Assembly (NCBI RefSeq): GCF_018812025.1
Contig: NC_063045.1
Coordinates: 54,274,457 to 54,338,456, forward strand
Source of the DNA: Megalobrama amblycephala
Lineage: Eukaryota > Chordata > Actinopteri > Cypriniformes > Xenocyprididae
DNA length: 64,000 nucleotides
Direction of reading: 5' to 3'
A program made the translations under genes and the position numbers. Of this stretch, positions 57,429-64,000 are shown one piece after another; within the stretch, counting starts at the first letter, position 1; each line of letters starts with the position of its first letter. The notes below the pieces were generated by a model. It was not told the origin of the DNA and made no database searches. It saw only the letters and a list, made by a program, of their open reading frames with translations.

Positions 57429-57763
57429 TTTTGCATGCATTTTATTCTGGAAAATCACTGATTTTTTGAACATTTCTGAACCAAAATACTGTAATAACGT
57501 GTTAAAATGCAAAGGTTCCATCAAAAGTACTGTCATAACTTACTGCATATTTGAACTTGTTCTTCTCTTTTCATTTGTTTGCATTAATTTTTCTATATAC
57601 CGGCTATGGCTTGAGCTGCCACAATGGTAAATATGCTAAGAAAGATCATGTGACAACATAACATTTTTTTTTAAATTCTTGATTTAAAGTTCATAATGAA
57701 TGATTTTATTATGGAAAATCACTCTATTTTGGATTTAGATTTTCCCTCCTTTTTACAACTCAG

Positions 57764-57840
57764 CAGGTCTCACGAGGACAATTTAAAATCATAACGGTCG
57801 TAACGGCCAGACACTGCAAGATGAAGATGAATCTGTTTGG
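57764..57840 (+). other. Possible terminal or internal exon
   Basis: ttttccctcctttttacaactcag is a strong acceptor. From 57764 one frame is open for 26 codons, starting QVSRGQFKIITVVTARHCKM, and stops at TAA 57842. GG|GTAATT at 57840/57841 could alternatively be a donor. The other two frames stop early. No family is recognised and 26 open codons can occur by chance. Confidence 0.25.
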
Positions 57841-58079
57841 GTAATTAGTTAGTCTGTTATTTTTGTTTTTTTTAAACACATTTATTTTGCAATTAGTGTG
57901 TTTTAATATCTAGTCCCTAAACATTCCACAGCACTTGTAAGACATTGAAACCTCCAAAACGAAAATATTCTCCTCAGAGATCTACCTCAGAACATGCTTC
58001 AGTTTGGCGAGCCGTTTTTTCTTCACAAACCATCCAGCTCTCTTTCCTAAACTGAGAACAGTGATAATTTAATTCGTTA

Positions 58080-58300
58080 ATTCATACTGTGTGCTGCTTA
58101 CTTGTGTCAGACTCTTCGAGAGGAGCTGGGAGGAGGAGACGGGGGAAGGAGGAGCGAAGCCGTTCAGCGCTCTCTTCTCTACGGCTGTCTCATCCGCCAC
58201 TGAGTGATGGAGAGAGTGAGAGAGTATGGAGCTAACTGTGAGTGAACCGGACACTGATGCGCTCTGAGCGGCAGAGTGAGAGAACGCACATCGGGTTCGA
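58080..58300 (+). promoter_or_regulatory. TATA-less promoter and 5' leader region
   Basis: After A+T-rich DNA the sequence becomes GC-richer, with a purine-rich ggagctgggaggaggagacg ggggaagg stretch (58121-58149) and several CpG. This fits a TATA-less start region for the gene whose first coding exon is at 58522. The exact start site cannot be placed. The leader may begin anywhere from about 58090 to 58200. Confidence 0.4.
58207..58267 (+). promoter_or_regulatory. Two short upstream open reading frames
   Basis: ATG 58207 opens a 12-codon frame ending TGA 58243-58245. ATG 58226, in another frame, opens MELTVSEPDTDAL ending TGA 58265-58267. No further ATG occurs before the main start at 58522. 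Such upstream frames often lower translation of the main frame, provided transcription starts upstream of them, which is not proven here. Confidence 0.45.
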
Positions 58301-58521
58301 GACACAGTACACGAGAACAGCGTCTATAGGCTGCATTTAACAATAAATTAAGTCAAATCAAGAATACATAGCGTAGAAAGGGAGCAGGAAAGATCCACCA
58401 CAAAGAATAGACCTACCTTTTGGAAGAAATCAGCGCTCCTAACTTTGAAGGACCGCAGTGAGCGCGCACCATCGCCTCAGTAACCATCACATTACTGAAG
58501 AGATCCTCACCGACTCCAGCG

Positions 58522-58567
58522 ATGCGCTCCGCGATGCTGCTGCTGATCTCCGGGCTGCTCGGGCTAG
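58522..58567 (+). CDS. First coding exon: signal peptide of a secreted or type I membrane protein
   Basis: ATG 58522 (G at -3) reads MRSAMLLLISGLLGL and then leaves a single G before ag|GTATGTG, a consensus donor at 58567/58568. The two basic or small residues, the unbroken hydrophobic core and the small-residue end make a classic signal-peptide n- and h-region, so the product enters the secretory pathway. Without splicing the frame would stop at TGA three codons later. The intron is phase 1, the phase usual after signal exons of proteins built from immunoglobulin, EGF, sushi or similar modules. A 254-bp ATG-free leader precedes the start. A second in-frame ATG (58534) would still leave a hydrophobic start. 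No second exon lies within the following 5.4 kb that I can support, so intron 1 is long. I cannot name the gene. Confidence 0.62.
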
Positions 58568-60716
58568 GTATGTGAATGGAGTTTTTACAAATACTCTACG
58601 CATAATATTCACCTGCCAGCTACTTTATGTGCAGCGAAAAGTGCGCTGCCCACATAATAACTCGGTTTCGTTTATTGTAAATTATCTTCTAATGATTTGT
58701 AATGCTACCTGTCTTGTACATTTTAGACGATACGGTATTTGTTTGTGGTGGTTCGCCGTTCCCGTCCCTTGTTTTAGGTTTGTGCTGTACAGGTTTGCAT
58801 CGGTTGTGTTACGAACATGGAAATCACATACTCTTTGTTCTTATCGGTGTAGTCATCACTTTGCAACTTTTCTTCATATTCCATGTGTATCGATCATTAT
58901 AACTTGCTTTAGAAATGAATATGTGATCAGAATCCCTGCCTTAAATTAGGCTACTATTGTGTGAAGTTTTGTCTGTGGGGGTCTGACCTCCCTAATTAAG
59001 AGTTGCACCCTTCCAAAGGGAGTCAGAATAATCAGTCGGGGTCTTCAAAGAACATAAACTCACTGCATATGAATAGATAGGTCTACGTTTAAAATGTCTC
59101 ATATTTTCACCTGGCGATAAATAATTGTTCGCGAACAAAAATCGCGTTTGGCTGAGCAATAGAATTGACTGCCGGAGCGTTTTTCACTGACAAAAATAAT
59201 AGTAATGTAATTATTATCATAAGAACTTTTCTTTAAAACTTAGTTGTTTAATTTTTGCACAAAAAGTAGCCTACTGCAATAAAAATGTACTGAAATTCAT
59301 ATTTTGAGGGCCCTTCGCATACTGCTCATTATTCAGTTGTCAAATATTTTGCACCTAAAAATACAAGAGAATGTGTATGTGTAAAAGTTTGAGTGGTTTT
59401 GTTAAGGCTAGGATCCATTGTTAAATATTTGTCCATCTTCCTTGGTGATTTAAACTTTTGGGGTAGATTTAACAGCAGAGATCACACTCATTTTCATTTA
59501 AAGTGTGGTGACTTCATGCACCCTTCAGCCCTCATCTGAGATTCTGTGTTATTTGATTGTGTGAGCTTGAAATAACCCAAAGATGAACCCCTTAACACTC
59601 ACATTTAAAGTCCAGCATGGGCCAAACTCCTCATTTGAATCTGAAACCAGCAATAAAGCCTCCGGTATGGCTCCCACATGCACACTTGAGCGAATGAACA
59701 TCAAATCTCAAGAGGCTTTCTGGTTTATTACTGCTTTTTATGAGTCTGTGTGCCGAGATGTTAAGCCTCGCAGGGCTGTTTCTTTTTTTCTTTTCTTTTT
59801 TAACCTCCCTCGTGTGAGTCTTGAGAGGGAGTGCTTTGCCATCACTCTGAAAATCATTTTTTATGAGCTGAGAGGAAACACTGACAGGATTTTTGCTGCA
59901 GAGTTGTGTTTACGCCATATGCACATGGTGTTGCACTTCAGTGGCTCAGAACTTCGAGTTTACACACTGATGATATACTGCAGGCCCCCTCCTTCTACTC
60001 TCCGTGTTCCTAGTTTGTTACCTTACAGCATCTCAGCTCGCCTGCAAACTGAGAAACATTTCATGAACAGTTTACAACAGGACATTGAGGGGGACAAGTC
60101 CCCTCAATAAGTAGAAATGGCCAAAATATTTGATATTGTTGATGCTACTCTACTGTACTCCATTATGCACTGCTCTGTTTGTTGTTAGGTTGACAAAAAA
60201 AGTTTTGAAAGTTATATTTTTGGCTGCTCTGCCTCAGAGTGAGCTGACCAATCAAATCAAAGAAGGCGGGGCTTATTGTTTACAGAAGATGAGTATGAAT
60301 TCCAAAGTCATAGCATTGAAAGAGTAGGCTATGTTGTATTAAGTAGCTAAACATATTTGATGACTGTTTTATGATTTAAATATTCAGCGACCAACAGTAA
60401 TATGATGCAAACAACTACTCAACATTTTTATGAAATTTTGCCGTTTTGAATTGAAAACATGCTATTATTTGATTAATATGATATGATTAATGTAACTCAT
60501 AACCGATTGTGACGAGTCAAGAAACCCTTTGCATTTTTGACATGTTAGACATACAAATAAGAGTGAATATATTTAAAAAAAAATATTTGCAAATAATTTA
60601 AATTGATTACTTAATAACTACAATATACCTGTAACTTTTTGTTATTCCCTTAAATCCCTTTTAATCTTGTAATAATTTAATTCTATTTAATTAAAAAAAA
60701 TTACCCAATAACACCT
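58568..60716. other. Start of intron 1; no exon seen
   Basis: Presumed intronic. A 175-codon frame (59583-60110) has no domain, and its second half is pyrimidine-rich low complexity, so I do not call it a gene. 59460-59900 is complex, repeat-poor sequence that might be regulatory. 60300-60716 is A+T-rich. Confidence 0.4.
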
Positions 60717-61070
60717 AGGGTTGGGTACCGAACTCGGTATTTTTAAGGGCACCGACCGAATTATGTTGGTACTACCGAGTACCGATTCACATTAAATCAA
60801 TCGGTGCCAAATTTCGGTACCTGAGAACACATTTTGGCGCAAGAGGTACATTAGAGAAACAGAGAGAGACCATGCGACAAATTGAATTCTCTGCTGTAAT
60901 GCATACTACAGCGCACACATACCATCTTATTTTGTGTAGTGTGTAAAATCTCTAAATAAATAAAAAAAAAATGTTGAAATTCAGAGGTTTGGGCTTATTT
61001 TTTTCACTGAAATAAATATTTTTGTTATTACACAGACTAGTAAAGTACTGAAAAAAAGGTACCGGCACCT
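60717..61070. mobile_element. hAT-like element fragment, 'agggttgggtaccgaac' end
   Basis: cctagggttgggtaccgaac with repeated 'accgagtaccg', 'aatcggtgcc' and 'tttcggtacc' words is the left end of a common fish hAT-type element. A ggtaccggcacc word at about 61058 may be remaining right subterminal sequence. The outer right end is missing. Confidence 0.6.
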
Positions 61071-61099
61071 TCTTCCAGCCAGCTACACTAGAGATTAAT

Positions 61100-61560
61100 C
61101 AGAGTATCAGTTATTTATACTCGCCGTCAGAGAAACAGTTCCTCTGGTGAGCTGAGATGCTATCAGGTGAGCCTTGTGTTTGTACCAGTCCCCGGGGATG
61201 CTTTGTTAACCATGGCCAACTCTTGTGTTACAAATGAACGCCGGGTTTATTTAGCATCTCTTGACAGTTGAATCGTGGTGCTGTGGCCAGGGAAAACAGA
61301 AGGAGAAGAAAAGTCGATGCGATCTGACACCCTTCATCTGATCCCTTTATCTGCTCCGCGGCCCCGCTGCCTCCCCGGCAGTGAGGGGGAGCAGCAGATC
61401 TTTCCCCCGCAGCGACGAGGACAATCTTATTCACGCTTGGCCCAGACATCACTTATAGTTCTTACCGAACAAGGAGCAGCCAAGGACCCCGTGAAAGGGA
61501 CCCTCGGGCGGAGCGACTCAAAGAGGCTCAAGAGAGGTTGGCGAAAGAAGTGCATCTCTT
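61100..61560. other. GC-richer unique block, candidate intronic regulatory DNA
   Basis: The sequence (gatctgacacccttcatctgatcc, ctccgcggccccgctgcctcc, cggagcgactcaaagaggc) is of high complexity and free of recognised repeats. Overlapping frames of 74 and 95 codons on opposite strands lack splice context and known domains. A conserved intronic enhancer is one possibility, an unrecognised exon another. Confidence 0.3.
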
Positions 61561-62075
61561 AAAAAAATGTTTTAGCTTTACTTTCGCTTTGTCACACGTT
61601 TTAATAGTCGCGGGACGTTGAACTGAGCAAATATTGAATTTCCCAGATCCCGCCCACCGCACTCCACAACTTCCTGATTGCTGCAGAAGGCATCATGTTT
61701 CCTCTTTAAGTGTCATAAACACCATCAGCATTGTCAGCAGTGGCTTGCAGCCATGGGGGCAGTATAGCGCTGCATGGTTTTGTGCAGCCCACACGCTGTT
61801 ATACAAGATGCTGTCAACGCTTGCTAACAATTATATTGTAATCAGAGCTTGTCTTTCATAAAACATGGACTGTGGGGGCATCTCGGCTGTTGTTTGACAA
61901 GCCACCTTGGCCTTTTATCTGTAAGCGGCTTGGGTTGTATTATGTAGGCTACATTTTTACAGCTGTGGCACTCTGATAATGCTGGAAACTGAGCGCCTTT
62001 GTTTAGTCAGTGCTTTTTTTTTTTTTTTTTTGATTAAACTAGTTTATGAACATACAAGACTTAACACTAAGAATT
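61561..62075. other. No exon seen; poly-T tract
   Basis: Unique DNA with a T run of about 22 at 62010-62031. Nothing else supported. Confidence 0.5.
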
Positions 62076-62307
62076 TTTTGGTCACACTTTAGATTAGGGT
62101 CCAATTTTCACTATTAACTATGACATTTACCTCAATAAACTCCTAATTATTGGGTAGGATTAAGGCATATAGAATATTGTCAAGCATAATAAGTCATTAA
62201 TATGTGCTTTATAAGTACTAATAAACAGCCAATATCCTAGTAATATGCACGCTAATAAGAAACTAGTTAATTGTGAGAATTGGACCCTAAACTAAAGTGT
62301 TACCGTT
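62076..62307. mobile_element. MITE, 'tttggtcacactttagatta' family
   Basis: The left end ttttggtcacactttagatt with agggtccaattttcac faces gtgagaattggaccctaaac taaagtgttacc. The ends resemble those of 13527-13907 (ggtc-c/a-acttta), so the two families may use related transposases. A poly-T tract follows directly. Confidence 0.85.
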
Positions 62308-62432
62308 TTTTTTTTTTTTATACTGGCCTGACTGTCGGGCCAGTGGTTCTGATTTTTACTCAGCCTGCACAAAAAAAGTTATTGTTTTCATTGTTTTTGA
62401 CTTGTATTCTAATAGATAAGGTTGTTACAACA

Positions 62433-62899
62433 TCACAATTGACTGTTCGCAAAGACCTGCCCCCTTTAGTTACTGTTGCTACGTCCGACAAGCCATGCCG
62501 ATCTCATGCCACACATCATGTTCTCACGCAGTGAAAAATACATTGTGGAGAAACAAAATCTTAAATTTCAAATTTTGTAAATTTGCATTTTTAAAGAAAT
62601 GTAAAAAATAAATACCGTTTTGTGGCTCTTTAATGTGTCGTGACAGATCATTGTAGCGCCTTATTTCAAGCGGCTCGTGAACCGATCATCTCTTCCTACT
62701 AGTGAATTTATAGCATCAAATAAACATGAATAAACATCAGAAGTAATGTTGTTTCAACCGCGGAAAGACGGGAAGTTCAAGTCCACAGACGTTAATCTAC
62801 TAACTCCCCTGACTGCTTTGTCGGACAGAATGGCGGATTCGACATTATGATTGGTTAGATTGCCTGTCAATCAAACTCCAGGTGAAGGGTCAATTCTCG
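62433..62899. mobile_element. MITE of the 45.4-kb family, copy 2
   Basis: The order 'agttactgttgctacgtccgac', 'acaagccatgccgatctc', 'catgttctcacgcagtgaaa', 'gaaccgatcatctcttccta', 'cagaatggcggattcgac' and 'tgtcaatcaaactccagg' repeats copy 1 (45441-45969). The terminal repeats are worn (atcacaattgactgttcgc; gtgaagggtcaattctcg). Confidence 0.82.
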
Positions 62900-63105
62900 A
62901 TTCTAATTTTGAGACCACAGCATAAACGTCTAACTGAACTAATATAAAGTTCAAACATTATTGCTGATAAGTAAACAATCATTAATAAAATAAGAACAAA
63001 TAAACAAATTACAAGCAATAGCTCAAATAAATACAATAGAACAATGATAAAAATGAAATAAACAGTTTTTCAGGTAGGTCTAACGGTATAGTATTCAGGT
63101 AAGAA

Positions 63106-63961
63106 TAGGGTTGGGTATTGAGAAATTCCAAATTTCAAAGAACCGGGGATTCGCACATTTTGATTCTATTTATTGATACCTAACTTTTTTCAGTCATTCT
63201 CGCACGGTGAACGCCAGTGAGCATTTTAGTTGTATCTGCTAGGACCTGCAACAAGGACCTTATCTCATCACGCACATACGCAGTTCATTACAATCGGCAC
63301 TGACTTTTGCCTCAATACTGCATTAATCTGAATCCCGTGTTTGGGGCCGTTCACATGTTCACATTCTCCTCCTTTCCAAAGCGCTTTCGCTCCCGTGGTG
63401 TCTGTCGTTTCTATGAAACCATGAACTGCACTCTGCAAGAATGACGAGGAAGTATCAGCAAAAGATTAATTGATTTCTAGCTCTTGCATTAGCTTTACTA
63501 GATATATTTATGGAGATGAGAAATAAAAGCCAGCTGAGCTTTTGATTTTGTTACGGAAAGGCCGAAGCTGATCGGTTGGTTCTTGTCACATGACCTGTGG
63601 TGCGCTTGAGGCATTCTGAAAAGCATATAGGCGCGCTTGGAAACATTTGAAATAACGAACATTTGAAATAAAGCACCTACATTTGAAATAACGAACTTCC
63701 GTGTGCAAAAGACTCTAATCCAGCCACGAGTCCTGAAGCACCAGATACAGCTAATATTAGCAATAGCAGCGTCTCACACTCAGGTACAAAATCAGTTACA
63801 GCCTACTTGTTATAGCCTAAATGTGGCAAGAATAAAAGGTAAAAACATTATTCTTGAAGTATTTGCTCTTTTTTTCTCTCCATAAAAAAAATATTGGTAT
63901 CAGAATCGAGAATCGATAAGCAGAATCGGAATCGCTAAAGTTAAAACGATACCCAACCCTA
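63106..63961. mobile_element. hAT-type non-autonomous element, 'tagggttgggtattg' ends
   Basis: TAGGGTTGGGTATTGAGAAA at 63106 faces ...aacgatacccaaccctA at 63961. The flanks are ggtaagaa (63098-63105) and tgtaagaa (63962-63969): an 8-bp direct repeat with one mismatch, the target-duplication length of hAT elements. Inner motifs 'gaatcgagaatcgataagc' and 'agaatcggaatcgc' are subterminal. Frames inside are element-derived. Confidence 0.9.
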
Positions 63962-64000
63962 TGTAAGAAACACTACAGAAACTGAATAAAGTCATCAAAT

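Larger units (their letters stand above)
54190..57735 (+). repeat. Degenerate tandem array, unit about 190-220 bp
   Basis: Units share, in order: a 'ctgcatttctgaacatgttct' block, a 'tttctttgcatgactctttc' pyrimidine-rich block, 'tacatgccatggtttgagcc', 'gtcacaatggtaa', 'ggtaagaaagatcatgtgac', 'aaaggcaagtcaaatctgaa' and 'gttttgtatatgaatacatc'. The 'tttgagcc' landmark falls near 54439, 54640, 54862, 55052, 55371, 55771, 55961, 56151 and 57608. Longer gaps contain later insertions (55452-55722, 56242-56473, 56530-57428). Units have diverged by point changes and small indels, so the array is old. It encodes no long frame. Confidence 0.85.

Noticed and set aside
54190..57735. Tandemly duplicated multi-exon gene family
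   Set aside because: Most units lack an AG acceptor before the donor-like site and contain no shared open frame. Kept only as a hypothesis in the findings.
58458..58949. 163-codon frame over the signal-peptide exon
   Set aside because: It is in a different frame from the signal peptide, runs straight through the consensus donor into intron, and has no recognisable start or domain.
59583..60110. 175-codon plus-strand frame in the presumed intron
   Set aside because: The ATG has no promoter or acceptor context, the middle is a T/C-rich low-complexity run, and no family is recognisable.
1..64000. Endogenous retrovirus or LTR retrotransposon
   Set aside because: I found no paired LTRs, primer-binding site or polyprotein-like frames. 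The coding relics I could assign are fragments of DNA transposons.

Overview
The window is vertebrate nuclear DNA from a bony fish, most likely a cyprinid (carp, minnow or zebrafish relatives). The evidence is repeat content: many short non-autonomous DNA transposons whose ends read TTAAAGGGTTAGTTCACCC or close variants, a tRNA-derived SINE of cyprinid type, Tc1-type transposons, hAT-type elements and CA/TG microsatellites. Nothing looks bacterial or viral: no operons, CRISPR arrays or dense coding. The species call rests on recognising repeat families by eye.

Layout. From 1 to about 51.4 kb I find no supported host protein-coding exon. This stretch is a mosaic of dispersed repeats (685-998, 2921-3885, 6652-7577, 13527-14810, 18615-19153, 21869-24541, 28173-28690, 35821-36604, 40572-43999, 45441-45969, 48010-49588 and others) separated by blocks of apparently unique, A+T-rich DNA. 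Some of those blocks (about 12.2-12.65, 16.6-17.2, 19.3-20.1, 25.75-26.0, 39.2-39.6, 50.7-50.9 and 61.1-61.56 kb) carry dense homeodomain-type ATTA cores or unusually high complexity. They are the likeliest places for conserved enhancers, but this is inference without an alignment.

From 51.5 to 57.9 kb lies the most unusual stretch. It is a degenerate tandem array (unit about 190-220 bp) with a donor-like GGTAAG motif in most units. A 140-bp segment flanks it in three related copies, later transposons break into it, and it is bracketed by a possible CpG-type promoter/first exon at about 52.96-53.06 kb and a possible terminal exon at 57.76-57.84 kb.

At 58.1-58.57 kb is the one confident gene feature: the 5' untranslated region and first coding exon of a secreted or type I membrane protein on the + strand. 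It has a short hydrophobic signal peptide and then a consensus splice donor in phase 1. The rest of the window would be the start of intron 1. I cannot identify this gene from 15 residues.

The transposons include two dead Tc1-type transposase genes (21.9-23.06 kb, + strand; 32.47-33.18 kb, - strand), a Myb/SANT-like fragment at the left edge, a tentative THAP zinc-finger start (48.48 kb), and a nested insertion with clean TTAA target duplications (40.57-42.61 kb). The large majority of open reading frames of 60-190 codons are repeat-internal or chance frames and are not annotated as genes. I found no convincing novel system; the 51.5-57.9 kb array is the best candidate for a second look.
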